In this document: positions 1-10,881 of the stretch, piece by piece
How positions within the stretch are numbered: position 1 is the stretch's first letter
Layout of the letters: every line of letters starts with the position of its first letter
Assembly: GCF_020520425.1 (NCBI RefSeq)
Contig: NC_079491.1
Location: 33,347,449 to 33,411,448, forward strand
Source: Spinacia oleracea
Lineage: Eukaryota; Streptophyta; Magnoliopsida; Caryophyllales; Amaranthaceae
Length of the DNA: 64,000 nucleotides
Direction: 5' to 3'
Translations under genes and position numbers: made by a program
Notes under the pieces: generated by a model
Seen by the model: only the letters and a program-made list of their open reading frames with translations
What the model was told of the DNA's origin: nothing
Databases searched by the model: none

Positions 1-73
1 TTCAGATTCTTTATGACCCTATGCGTCTCGAGTTTTGTGACACGCCATAGGTGGAACCCTCATGGTTGTTGGT

Positions 74-82
74 CTATAAAAA
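74..82 (+). promoter_or_regulatory. TATA box ahead of the 498-aa ORF
   Basis: A CTATAAAAA motif lies about 82 bases before the ATG at 164, the usual distance for a plant TATA box plus a short leader. The leader has no upstream ATG. This suggests the plus-strand ORF has its own promoter rather than being a chance antisense frame. Inferred from sequence only. Confidence 0.5.
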
Positions 83-163
83 CTTAGACTCGATTTGAAT
101 TTTCTTCAAGCTACGAATAACCAAATTCCTTTCTTCTAAAGCTATTCTCCCTTAAAGAATCAT

Positions 164-1660
164 ATGGATCTTAATATTCCATTTGAAGCTTCTTCATCCT
201 CCAATGTGCGAGAGTTGATCCAATTCTTCTCTGAGAATCCTACTTCTTCCCTTCAGGAAATACGAGATAGAGGGCGTGAGGCGATTCTTGCTTCCATGTC
301 CTTAGAGGACCGACTTGTCGTTGACTCCTCTACAGGGTTTTCAAACCAAATTCTTCCTACTACTACTTCTCCTACTCCCTTGGTAAGGCCTGTTTTAGTG
401 GGTAACTTTTCTCAGTTCTTCCGCATATGCGACCCTTCGAATTCCCTATTTTTGTTTGTGGCTGATTCTATGGTATTCGCCATGTCTCTTTGTCTATACT
501 TTCCTCTAAGTTTGTCTTACTTTATTTTGGCCGCTATAAACCAACAAGAGTTTCCTTTTTCGAATGATCGCACAGAAAATTCTAGCTCATCAACCAATTT
601 GTCCTTTAATCTTCCAAACCGTAGTACACTTAGGTTGTTAATGTGGGATGTCAGGGATCAGTCAACATCTCGTCTCCTTGGTCATCTCGTCATGTTATCC
701 AAAATATACCAACCTACTTGCTTCGTATTACTTCTTTCTGACTCGAAGATCGGTGAAGAAGTGGCTAGGGGCTTGGGTATTAAGACCTTTGGTATCCTCC
801 CTGGGTCTGGTTCATTTCCACCCATATTATTTTTTTGGAACGACACTTGTTTCTTTTCTGTGACACAATTGGCTGTAGAGTCAATCACTTTATCGGTCTA
901 TGTTTCACCACAGGCTATCCCCACAAGAATTCTGGTACAGGAGAGGCAGGGTCCGCGCCAAAGCACGGCTAATCGTCCATGGTTGAGTCTATTTGAATTT
1001 TCATCACTAGATCGTTTACAAATGGCGATGGGTGGTCCTTCTAGTTACCAAAGTTCTAAAGAAGACTTCCTTCGGAAGATTCCTCCTTCTAGGCTTTCCT
1101 CATTTGCCATTCCTGAGACTTTATGGTCAATAAGTCAAAAGGGTCTCTTTATACTAGTAGATGGGTTTACTAAAGCCTTGTCTTCCGGCCCTTGGCAACG
1201 TTCTAAGCCACATACTCTCTCATTTGTTGTCATGTCTGATGGGTCATATAAATGTAGGGGTGGGTTTATAGTGCGGGACCCAAGACAAAACTGGGTGGCC
1301 GGTTTTGCTTCTAAGGTTCAAGGGCAAAGCCTCTCCTCTTTCGTTTTATCTATTTTGCAAAGAGGCTTGAAGAAAGCTAGAATGTTGCACGTGAAACAGT
1401 TGGAAGTGTTGGTGGACGTTGAACTCCAGACTTTAGCCTTGGCTAAGCTAGACATCTCCACAACTGCTCCCGAGCGCGAATTATGCGGTATAATGCAATT
1501 AATGCGGTTCCCTAGGTGGGAGGTTAGTATCCGCCATCTTCCACAGGAAAAGCTCAAAGGGGCTATGCTTATCGTAGACTTTTGCCAAAGGTTTCCATGG
1601 GGTCATTCAGAGGAGTTTGAAGTTCCACCAACTCCTGAGATATTACTCGCCCAGTTTTGA
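164..1660 (+). CDS. Retroelement-type protein with endonuclease-like and RNase H-like regions
   Basis: This is an intact 498-residue ORF with a TATA box upstream and AATAAA signals downstream. Residues about 353-475 resemble the RNase H fold of plant retroelements (RVT_3 type). The first catalytic Asp is kept in SDGS (D359), but the expected Glu of the AExxA helix is not visible and the later acidic positions (D418/E420, D472) align only loosely, so nuclease activity is doubtful. Residues about 153-230 (LLMWDVRDQS, then LLSDSKIGEE and LFFWND) resemble the start of a LINE EEP endonuclease (WNxRG, ETK, GLAxFW), with key residues changed. No reverse transcriptase lies between them. The ORF converges on the minus-strand gag-protease ORF at 2563-5058, so it may be an antisense ORF of the same Tat/Ogre-like element or a separate captured gene. 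Family assignment is inference; the open frame is certain. Confidence 0.55.
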   Translation: MDLNIPFEASSSSNVRELIQFFSENPTSSLQEIRDRGREAILASMSLEDRLVVDSSTGFSNQILPTTTSPTPLVRPVLVGNFSQFFRICDPSNSLFLFVADSMVFAMSLCLYFPLSLSYFILAAINQQEFPFSNDRTENSSSSTNLSFNLPNRSTLRLLMWDVRDQSTSRLLGHLVMLSKIYQPTCFVLLLSDSKIGEEVARGLGIKTFGILPGSGSFPPILFFWNDTCFFSVTQLAVESITLSVYVSPQAIPTRILVQERQGPRQSTANRPWLSLFEFSSLDRLQMAMGGPSSYQSSKEDFLRKIPPSRLSSFAIPETLWSISQKGLFILVDGFTKALSSGPWQRSKPHTLSFVVMSDGSYKCRGGFIVRDPRQNWVAGFASKVQGQSLSSFVLSILQRGLKKARMLHVKQLEVLVDVELQTLALAKLDISTTAPERELCGIMQLMRFPRWEVSIRHLPQEKLKGAMLIVDFCQRFPWGHSEEFEVPPTPEILLAQF

Positions 1661-1703
1661 AAATTGTACATTTTAAACTTGTGGTGATCGTACTTTGGAA
1701 GTA

Positions 1704-1713
1704 AATAAATAAA
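1704..1713 (+). terminator. Polyadenylation signals after the 498-aa ORF
   Basis: Two overlapping AATAAA hexamers lie about 45 bases after the stop codon at 1658-1660, in an AT-rich stretch. They would serve as a 3'-end signal for the plus-strand ORF. The bases from here to about 2100 hold only AT-rich sequence with no recognisable gene. Confidence 0.35.
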
Positions 1714-2130
1714 ATGAGTTTGTGTATGTTGGTTGAAAGAGTATTTCACTTATCATGATTGGTTTGTTCAAGCACGAATTAGAGCTTTTGCATGATTTTG
1801 GCGTAATTTAGGGGTTAAATTCGAAAATTTAGGATTTTCAACAAAATTGAAAACTATTTTTGCGAAATGGAGAGAGAATGAAGAAAAATAAGTTATTTGA
1901 AAGATAAGTTATTTATTATTTTGCAAGACCAAATTCTCAAAGATAACTATCACTTTTTACTTTTCCATTTCCCGCCTTACAAAAGTATTGAATGATAAAG
2001 TAAGGGAAGAGAATAAAGAGATGGGGCCTGTGTCCCTGCTAAAATAGTGATGACACCGCTCTAGATGCTTGATTACCTACGTACCTTGAAACATCAAAGA
2101 AAAATTGTTAAATATAGGGATCGTGCCTGA

Positions 2131-2395
2131 AGGCTGCCTACGTATCCCTGGGTGCATAGGTGCTTGATGGTGTAAGAGTGTTTACAGGGAATCAGACCCA
2201 ACGTAGTTCCAAAAATGACAATAAAGAAAGAAAATATTTATTTTGCGACTGAACTCAAAGTGAGCTGCCTACGTACCCCTTTGCAAAAGTGGTGTGAAAT
2301 GATGCAAACATACATGATGATGATTTTTGTTTTTTTTTTAATTAATTAAAAAAGAAAGAGGGGATCAAGTCGCACGTAGTTCTAAAATTTCTATT
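2131..2395. repeat. Paired CTACGTA / ACGTAG retroelement motifs
   Basis: Two copies of the same layout occur here: GCTGCCTACGTAYCCC, then 50-100 bases later a block ending AATCAgacc..ACGTAGTTC or GATCAagtc..ACGTAGTTC (2131-2205 and 2263-2385). A third copy lies at 6617-6680 inside the LTR. The CTACGTA and ACGTAG halves are inverted to each other. The motif recurs in large plant Ty3/gypsy elements, as I recall, and marks this segment as untranslated element sequence between the two converging ORFs. Confidence 0.4.
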
Positions 2396-2562
2396 TTTTT
2401 TTTTTTAACATAGGAAACATAAAGAACGCAATGCATAGGCTACAGGTGAGTGGTGATGAGGCATCTTGAACCGGTAGAGACGTGTAATCCTTAATCGTAA
2501 CGCCAAGTAACGAATTCTCCGGTCTCCAGGCGTTGTTCCCAATCTTCTTTGCGCTTGGCAAC

Positions 2563-5058
2563 CTACAAGGGGTTGTCTTCTCGATCTAGGATCCATGATG
2601 CCCAGGCCTTGCATACCAATTGACACGAAGCTAAAGTCACGGGATCAATCTTGCGTAGGAAGATATGAGGCTCCATAATTGACACGATGGAGGCCACCTC
2701 ATTAGCCGATGTCATTATTCCTTCACATTGTACCGCATGTTCCTGATTGTAAAGCCACCCAAGTCGTTCACGCAGCCTTCGTGCCTTGATTTTATCTGGC
2801 ATCCAAGTTGGATGGTCGCGTTCTGACTCCGAAATGGGCCAGTACATGCGGGTCAGCTTCATTACCGGCGTTGGCCTTATTGTGATCTCATTGTTAGGAA
2901 AGTAACCTTCCTCGCTTTCGACGAGATTCATCTCCCCAAGCTGACTTGTACTGGCATATTGGGTCGTTCCATCTCTTACATCTCCTGGAATCACGTATCC
3001 CCCTAATGGGAAACATAGCATTCCTCTAACTTTCTGGTGCAATGTTGACGCAACCATCTGATTCTCATGTAACCACGGTCGTCCCAACAAGAGATTGTAT
3101 GAAGTCTCGCAGTCTATCACACGGAAATTCACCTCATACACGACTGGTCCGTACTTCAAAGTCAATAATATGGTTCCCGTTATCTCCCTTGGAGTATTAT
3201 CAAAACCAAAAGATAAGCCCGAGTAATGAGTTATTTGGTTTGCCTCATAACCTAGTTCGTAAAGGAAGTCTCGTGAAGTTATGTTGATCGCCGATCCATT
3301 ATCAACCAGAATATTATCTATGTAGCCGCTGCTATGTAACAAGGTTATGTACAATGCATGATTATGATATGGATGTGGAGGCAAATCATCGTTTGTGAAG
3401 TCTAGTCTATTATTCCGATGCGGGTCGTCTCGGGAAATTTTACGGAGATCAATCCATGAGACCGAAGATCCCAATGGTGCTTTGACATAAGAAGGGTATG
3501 TGTCAGCCAAGTAAGTCAGTTGATCAAGAGTTACGGGTATCATGGTCTTTTCTTCTATCCCCATGTTCTCATATGACAGTAAAAGGTCCAGATTCACAAC
3601 TTCCTGTTCTATTGAAGGAACCTCCTGAGTGATGGTGGAGACTTCGAAGACCTTAGCCTTATTTGAAACCTTAGATTGGCTACCGTCTTCTGGGAACAAA
3701 GGAGGACACGGTGACCATAATGAACCCTCTGGCTGGGTGGCGAGAATGGCATGGATTTTGTACATCCACGGTTGGCCGAGCTTTATGTCATAGAGTGAGG
3801 GGATATTGAGGACTATGAATTCTGTGGTAAATGATATACCCTTATAGTCAACAGTAGTGCTCAGTTTACCCCATGCTTTTCCACTTGTATACTCATCGCC
3901 GAGATCTTTAAAGGTCACTGGTTCAAGTTCTTCTCGTTCACATCCCCACTTAACGAAGGTCTTATAGGGGCATACATTGATGGGACATCCTCCCTCCACC
4001 AAAACACCATGGTACCTCTTGTCGTCGCAGATCATTGTATGCTCTAAGGTGTCTTCTAGGAATTCCTTCTCAACCAAATCTTTCATGACAAGTTGCCAAT
4101 CGAGTTTGAACATTTTTATCAGGTCCTTGGCTGGGGTCGTGACGTCAATCGCAGTTCTCTTGAGGTAGTCGATGAAGGCTTCTTGATACATTTGAGATTT
4201 TGATATCAAGTCCCATAATGATGCTTTATCATCCTTATTTCCTAACCTAGGCGGAGCATGTTCGGAGGTTGAACCTTCTCCAGAACCAATCATGTGGCAA
4301 GACATTAATGATACTTTTGGAACAACCATGTCCCCATGGATGGTCATTATTCCCCTTGATGTTGGGATTTTTACTTTCTGATGAAGGGTAGATGCAATAG
4401 CCCGTGTGTCATGGAGCAACGGCCTCCCAAGTAGAAAGGGAAATTGCGTAGGAGCTTCAATCACCTGAAATTCTACATCACATTCCCAACTCTTGTGCCC
4501 CAATTTCAAAGTAATGGTCCCAATTGATTTTCTTGGGGTGTTATCATATGCCACTAAAATCTTGTCGGAATGTCCTAAAGGTGTGTCTCCGTGTCCCACT
4601 TCATTTAAAATTCCTTTTGAACAAACATTGAATGCTGACCCACCATCAATCCAAATACCTGAGATTAAATAACAAGCGTATCCTAAGGTGATGCATAAAG
4701 GTTGATTGTGATTAATGACCTCCGGCAAATCTGTATCGTTGAACGATATGGTAGGGGGAATCCAAGCCTTTGGAACTGGAATTTTTCCGTCGTCAATAAG
4801 TTGTTGTATAGCATGTCTTGTATCCGAACAGGATTCTATATCGTGTCCATAGTCATGGCAGTAACTGCAATACTTCGCCATGTCTGCCGCGGGAGAAGGC
4901 ATGGAATAATTGATTTGTTTTGGCTCAAGGAATCCTTGCGACTTCAACCGGTGGTATATAACAGCTAAAGGTTCACTCTTTTCAGAATAAATCTGACTTA
5001 TTGACCTCCAGCGGCCCCTCTTACTTCCAGCTTCGTATCTTGGCTTTGCGGAACTCAT
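2563..5058 (-). CDS. Gag-protease polyprotein with three retropepsin-like domains and an F-box-like tail
   Basis: An intact 831-residue ORF of a Tat/Ogre-like Ty3/gypsy element. A zinc knuckle sits at residues 64-77 (C64, C67, H72, C77), as in the end of Gag. Three retropepsin-like domains follow. Domain 1 has IWIDGGSAFNV (D138) and FLLGRPLL near 208-215. Domain 2 has VLVEGGCPINV (E355 in place of Asp) and IKLGQPWM near 425-432. Domain 3 has ILVDNGSAINI (D586) and LLLGRPWLHE near 656-665. DNG or DGG instead of DTG/DSG is, as I recall, usual in this lineage, so domains 1 and 3 could be active; domain 2 lacks its Asp. Residues about 795-826 (HIFLRKIDPVTLASC, then VCKAWASWI) resemble the second half of an F-box. 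No reverse transcriptase or integrase is joined. An LTR and primer-binding site lie upstream at 6098-9470. Confidence 0.7.
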   Translation of the reverse strand: MSSAKPRYEAGSKRGRWRSISQIYSEKSEPLAVIYHRLKSQGFLEPKQINYSMPSPAADMAKYCSYCHDYGHDIESCSDTRHAIQQLIDDGKIPVPKAWIPPTISFNDTDLPEVINHNQPLCITLGYACYLISGIWIDGGSAFNVCSKGILNEVGHGDTPLGHSDKILVAYDNTPRKSIGTITLKLGHKSWECDVEFQVIEAPTQFPFLLGRPLLHDTRAIASTLHQKVKIPTSRGIMTIHGDMVVPKVSLMSCHMIGSGEGSTSEHAPPRLGNKDDKASLWDLISKSQMYQEAFIDYLKRTAIDVTTPAKDLIKMFKLDWQLVMKDLVEKEFLEDTLEHTMICDDKRYHGVLVEGGCPINVCPYKTFVKWGCEREELEPVTFKDLGDEYTSGKAWGKLSTTVDYKGISFTTEFIVLNIPSLYDIKLGQPWMYKIHAILATQPEGSLWSPCPPLFPEDGSQSKVSNKAKVFEVSTITQEVPSIEQEVVNLDLLLSYENMGIEEKTMIPVTLDQLTYLADTYPSYVKAPLGSSVSWIDLRKISRDDPHRNNRLDFTNDDLPPHPYHNHALYITLLHSSGYIDNILVDNGSAINITSRDFLYELGYEANQITHYSGLSFGFDNTPREITGTILLTLKYGPVVYEVNFRVIDCETSYNLLLGRPWLHENQMVASTLHQKVRGMLCFPLGGYVIPGDVRDGTTQYASTSQLGEMNLVESEEGYFPNNEITIRPTPVMKLTRMYWPISESERDHPTWMPDKIKARRLRERLGWLYNQEHAVQCEGIMTSANEVASIVSIMEPHIFLRKIDPVTLASCQLVCKAWASWILDREDNPL

Positions 5059-6097
5059 ATTGTTTTAAGGACTTGATTAAGTATAAGTGAAGTACCTGTC
5101 ATTTCAAACAAGCATGATATTAGTATTGATATCGAGAATTCAATAAAATGGAGTAAAATGGCGGGAAATAGAAAAGTATCTTGGTGATATTATAAGTCTA
5201 TTTTGAGAAAAGGGTTTCTCTTCCGAAAATCATCATAAAAAGTTGACCAGCAGTAAAGTGAAGTATAAGTTTCCGAAAAACGGGTTTCAAAAGCAGGAGA
5301 GCCATTCTGTAGAAAAAATTTCTTTAGAAAGATCCGATTTGGTTTTGGAGTATTAGAATCATTTGCATTTTATGGAGATTTTTATGGGATTTTTAAGTTA
5401 ATGAAGTCGACTGAATTTTGGCATTGATTTTTGACTTGGTTCATGAGAAACTTTGAATAGTGATTAAGAATTAATCACGACATTGTGAGAAATTCTTTGT
5501 TCGCTTTTGTTTTGAAGTGAAATTTCTTTATGAAAAGTTAAAATGATTTTGACAATAAAACGCGATTAATTAGACTAGGAAATTTCTTTTTGTTTTGAAA
5601 ATATTACAAGCCAAAATTTTAAAGAGAGAAAAAAGAAAAGGTTAAAAGGAAAAGTCATCGCGAATATATAAAGAAAAGAAATAAAAGCACGTGAATTAAA
5701 TTAGTTAGGACAGACAATTAACAACATAAATAAAAAGCAAGCATGCGTTGGTCCATGTGTCCTAACACGTTAACTACAAGGGTTTGTTCAATTAAGGAAA
5801 TAATTGTTCGAGTGGCCCCATACGGGGTTGGACGGTCCTGCATAGCCGGTTGTAAATAACGCGCGGATACAGGTTTACGTCCTTAAATTCATTATAATTA
5901 TCTAAACTCCCTGAACCCCGCAAATTAGCAGGTCGATCAGGGCCTAGGTTATGATAGTACCAGTGCGTGTGTGCGGACCGAATTCCACATAAGCAAACCC
6001 AAACACACGTAATTTCACATAAACATGATTCATACAAAAAGTTTAAACATTTCACGTCTATACCTCAAAGTTTATTTTTTAAAATAAAAATAAAAAT
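5059..6097 (-). other. Untranslated leader between primer-binding site and gag ORF
   Basis: About 1 kb of AT-rich sequence without a credible ORF lies between the primer-binding site and the 831-aa ORF, read on the minus strand. A leader of this length fits Tat/Ogre elements. No extra ORF1 is seen. Confidence 0.4.
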
Positions 6098-6114
6098 CCC
6101 CAGTTGAGTCGCCA
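6098..6114 (-). other. Primer-binding site of the Tat/Ogre-like element
   Basis: Read on the minus strand this is TGGCGACTCAACTGGGG, three bases inside the LTR end that reads GGGTCCCACA. It closely resembles the TGGCGACTC-type site, complementary to a tRNA-Arg, that I recall for Ogre/Tat elements. It fixes the element's orientation (minus) and the inner LTR edge at 6118. Confidence 0.55.
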
Positions 6115-6117
6115 GCC

Positions 6118-9100
6118 TGTGGGACCCGATTCTCGACTGTCCTAGATTACGGTCAGAATCCCACATAAGCCTACGGTTAGGCCTGTAATGTTTAAAAATT
6201 CGGAGTCTCCACCCTATTTTATCCGATAGGGACCGGATTTTTGAAATCATCATTTTCAAGGGAAAATAATTATTTAATAAAAAATAAATTTCCGAAAAAA
6301 CAATGATGGCTCCATAAAATAAAAGGCTTTTTTCTTAAGAAATCTGGTCTTTTGAAATCAAAGATTAAGGTCCGGGGTATAAGTTAGGAAGATCGAACGT
6401 CTGGAATTCGTCTCTCCCTCTGTTCTAAAACAGGCTCCTACTAATATGTTGTCCCTATTTTTCTACAATAATTGGTTATGATCATTCACAATGTTATTGA
6501 TTTAATGCATAATGTCACATAATTTGCAAGTAGTCAAACACACTCGGATGCAATATGATATAATATACGATGAGATAAATCTGGTGATGTATGGTGGGTT
6601 TGAGCATTAAATTTGCCCTACGTACCGTTCATTGTGGGATTTGAATCCACTCCCGGATCAAAACCCTACGTAGTTCTGACAGGTGTCCCTTCCTATGTGG
6701 TCAATTCCGATGGGTGAAGGGAAATAGAGTTTTAAATAACTCAGAACAAGGTTGGCAATAGGTCTTTAACTGACTTGCTTTTGGGAATCAAATCGCTCCA
6801 TTAAGGTTGTGGAAATCACCCCGATTAGTGACACCATAAAAGTCTTCTGTGAAAGACATCTTAACGATAAAATGCGTCCCGATTGACGACTTTTGAATTG
6901 ACTTGTTTCTGAAAAGAAAGTTGTTTTGTACTTTGTGACTTGTTTATTTTGGGTTGAACTTCACTCTTTTGAGGATGGATAGTAATGTGCTATCTGAGTG
7001 GATTTTGAGGTAATGTGTTTGGGGTTTATGAAATTGACCATATAAGTTGGGACACCTGATATGGCCTAAAATTGAATAATAGTTTCATAATAGAAATCAT
7101 GTCATACTAGACTGAGAGTGATTCATTATAGGTAACAAAATTTGATGATAATAGGTTTTATAAGTGGGTGAATCACTTCACAATCCTATATGACTAAATT
7201 TCCAATTTGACCCGTTTATTCAATTCAAGGTCATAAACCATAAGTCACTAGGTTTATCTCATGCAAATGTGAAATAATATATGGATCAAGCATGCAAAGT
7301 GATTTAACCAATTTAATAAATAAATAAAAAACACTCGAATAATTTATTATTAGGAAGTGTGCATAAGATAATTCTTTTGTTGTTTTATTAATTTGATGGT
7401 GGAACTTTAGTTTACAATTGCCATAAGTACAATAAATGTTACAATAATCATAATTCATATCTAATGAGCAGCTTCAAGTCTTGATCCCTTCGCCTTGAAC
7501 CATGTTGCCTTGATTAGTCTTCATATTTCTTCGCTTTGCATGTTTGGAAAGTAGGGATCTAAGTAAACAAAACCTATATTTTGATTTATTTAGAATTTTC
7601 CGCTTTACTTAACTCAACCTAAATTGATTTTAGGTAAGTATAACGAAGTGGTAAAGGGTTTGGAGTATTTAAAAATACATAATCTGTTATTTAAGAAAAA
7701 TATAATTTTATTTTGGGGAAATCGAATTTTATAAGAGAAAACCAATTTTCCTTTAAAAAAAACTGTTGAGAAAATTACATCTCGTTGAACTTTAAATTTG
7801 GTACCATGACCTCCCGAACTCGGATTTGAGCGTTTAATACTTTTTTGGAAAGATATAAGATTTTTATTTAACGTGTTAAAAAATAGATTCAAAATAAAAA
7901 GTAAATAATTTATAAATAATTTTTCTTTAAAGCTGCTCCTTTTTGAGACCTTGAAGTCAAATTAAATTATAAATTAATTGTTGGAAAACAAAATCACGTT
8001 TTTATTTTTAAAATGGACTTTAGAAAGATTTTAGAGTCATGTGTATAAAAATCTCAAATTTTAAAGTTTATTTAATATTTTTAATAAAATAAAACTTATT
8101 TATTTGAAACTGTCATTTTCAAGAAACTGTCTTCCTAGATTTCTGTTTTTGAAAATATTCTATAAAATTGAATAAAAATCGTGTGGAGGTGAGAGAGGTC
8201 AATTTAGAAATCTTAGTATTTTGTATTTCTATGATATTCTTTTAGATTTTCGAAAATAATAATTTAACCTGGTCGAATTTCACCAAATAAGAAATCGGAA
8301 CCTGAAAAAGACAGTTTTTCTAGTCTGAAGTTTAGGATTTATTGTGATTTTTCTAAAACTTATTTTTGAAAAATTCCAAATGTCGTGGTCTTATAAATAC
8401 TTCAAGTTTCTGTAAAAAAAATTATTTTGTGAATTTTGAAAAGTGACGATATTTTATATAATTATCAACCAAATTGACAAAAAAAAATGGAAAATGAAGA
8501 AATTGGCTAGTACTATAGTTCCACCATCTTTCTCTTGAATTTTCTTATGCACCTTCTCACTTTAACTTCATTTTGAGAAAAATATTTTTTTTTTTTTGGT
8601 GATCAACATACATAAATAAAAACACACTTCACGTACACTCACTCTCGAATCTCGCCCGTGGTCGGTCAAATTCTAGTTGGTTTCCAAATTAGGTAACCGG
8701 CGCGTATAGTGCCCTAACAGGTTATAGAGCACACATAAGAAAAGAGTTAGTAATGTATGAAAAAATAATTGGAATTCACAAAAATAAAAGGAACAAGAAT
8801 ATTACCTTTGGCTCTGACTAGCAATGTTTGAGAGATTAATCCAAATGATCAATTGAAATTAAAAAAAAGTGACTGCAAAGTGAATTGTCCAAGAAAATTA
8901 AATAACTTCTTTTTTTGATTTTCTGAATATTGATATTAATTAAACTAAAAACTTATTTTTTTTTGATTTTTCTGATTTCACTTTAACTAAAACTATTTTT
9001 GACTTGAATGAACTATATTTTTTCCTTTTTTACTGATTTTTTTAGAGAAAGTGAGTGAATGAGAGCTTTTTTTTTTTAGAGAGAGAGTAGAATGATGGGG

Positions 9101-9470
9101 GGTTAGGCCTCCTAAGTGAGAAAAGATGATGGTATTTATAGGGGTGGAAGGGACTAAGTTGCAAATAAACAATAGTTGAAGGTTATACGAAATAAAAATA
9201 GATTAGTAGGAGGATTTTGTAAATAAATAAGCAAATTTGAGTAATCATGACTTGATTGACCTATAACTGCTTTTGTTTTATTTGCCAAACTGATAAGTTA
9301 TATTGTCCTTGAGCTCAAACGGGCTAAACAAGGTACGCGTCTTAGAGAAAAAATGAAGACCATTAGCGTCGTCGGCTAAAGAATGTATTTTTACGACATA
9401 ATAGATAAAAAATAAGATAATTATTTTGGAAAGAGGTTTGTTCGTTAAAAACAAAAAACGCCGGGTGTTA
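6118..9470 (-). mobile_element. 5' LTR of a Tat/Ogre-like Ty3/gypsy element
   Basis: The inner edge begins TGTGGGACCCGATT on the plus strand, directly next to the primer-binding site. The interior is AT-rich, non-coding and contains a further CTACGTA/ACGTAG motif pair (6617-6680). A minus-strand TATA box at 9131-9140 followed by a CT-rich leader marks the U3/R boundary. The outer edge is not resolved: no clean TG/CA terminus was found, and about 9470 is a guess placed just past a TAACACCCGGCG-like stretch. An LTR of over 3 kb is large but known for this lineage. Confidence 0.5.
9131..9140 (-). promoter_or_regulatory. TATA box of the large LTR
   Basis: On the minus strand this reads TATAAATACC, followed by an AGGCC-containing stretch and a CTCTCTCT-rich leader. 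It is the most credible LTR promoter for the 831-aa ORF. Confidence 0.5.
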
Positions 9471-10872
9471 GAAATGTAGGCCCATTATTACGAAAAGGGC
9501 GTCATATGAAAATTGGTCATACGTTATTTTCTTTACCCGAGGGCTCGTTTTAATACTGCATATTAACAAGGTTGTCGTCACATTGTTAGAACAATGACGT
9601 ATTATATTATATCTTAATAGTAATAGTACTTTTGGGAGATAGTACCTCTCGGGAAGCATTATTTTAGAAGCATTCCTTTCATGGTGTATTTTCCGATATG
9701 GATACCACTCTTTTTTTTAAAAGCGCCTAATACATCCCATATTAGTAGTAGGGAGACTAGTGGTTGTAAAATATCAGTTTCAAGATCAGAAGAGAGAACA
9801 TAATAAACAAAAGTACGTTTATCATTTATGTCTAATACATGAACCTTCTTTTCTAAACAGATCGAAAGACGTTATCTCAAAACTTACACCTTGGTAAGTA
9901 TCATTTGTAAGTATCATTTATTGATACTGTACAAGGGAATCATATCAGTTATTTGCAGTAAGGAATCACTCAACCGATTTACGGATGCAAGTTCATCAAA
10001 AAATGTGACTTGAAAACTGTCTCTGCAGCTTTTCAATTTAATTGCTCGTAAAAGAGCATGTGATGTACTTCACATACCACCTAACCACACCTAATATATC
10101 ATTTGATGTATCATGATTTTACAAATCAATGGTTTATCAAACAAATTTGTTTTGTCCTTATTAGTTTAGGGGAAGGGGAATGTACAGGTGTAGATTTTTT
10201 CATTTTGGTCTTAATGTAGTTTGTCTTTTAGGTAGGTAGTTAGATTAAGTTTGTTTTAATTTTTTGTCTTTTTTCTTTTGTTTTCCTTTTTTTTTTAATA
10301 TTTGGGGGGGGGGGGTACGTGGGTTTGGTTTAGGATTAGGTTTGTTTAATTTTTTTTTTTTTTTTTTTTCTTTTGCTATTTGTTTTATTAGTTAGTTTAT
10401 TGCTTTATCTTAATTTGGTTAGTTTAGATAGTTAATAAATTAGGTAGTTAATAAATTAGTAACTAATTTTATATTAGTTAATAGTTTACTTTTTTGTTAA
10501 GTCATTTTTGCATTGTTTTGTTGTAATTAGTCGGTCTCGTATGTTGGTATTGTTACGTTAGTAGTAAGTAATGTTAAATTTGTTAGTTTGTTAAGGCGAA
10601 ACTTTTAACCCGGTCATGGTACGTTATTATTCCGGGTCCTATGAATTGGAGTTTTTATCTTTTTCGGGTACACACTCATAGTAACATATAAATTTGTACG
10701 ACCCTAGACATTTACACAAAACACCTTAAGTAGTGATATTGGATAAGGGATAGACACATAATTTTTGCGTGTCGTTACACATAACAAACTTGAATTAAGT
10801 TATTGTTAGCGTGTTGACGTATTATACGGTAGAATCAAAGTATATTATACAATACGGAATACGGAGTACTCC
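9471..10872. other. Unassigned repeat-like sequence
   Basis: No gene is recognised. The stretch includes a T-rich and G-rich low-complexity zone (10260-10385, with a run of Gs near 10303 and long T runs). It ends in the presumed promoter of the 46-aa ORF. No terminal repeats or target-site duplications were found. Confidence 0.3.
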
Positions 10873-10881
10873 TTTATAAAA
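10873..10881 (+). promoter_or_regulatory. TATA box of the small membrane-protein ORF
   Basis: TTTATAAAA lies 94 bases before the ATG at 10975 and is followed by a C/A-rich leader without ATG, typical of a plant promoter and 5' UTR. Confidence 0.5.
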
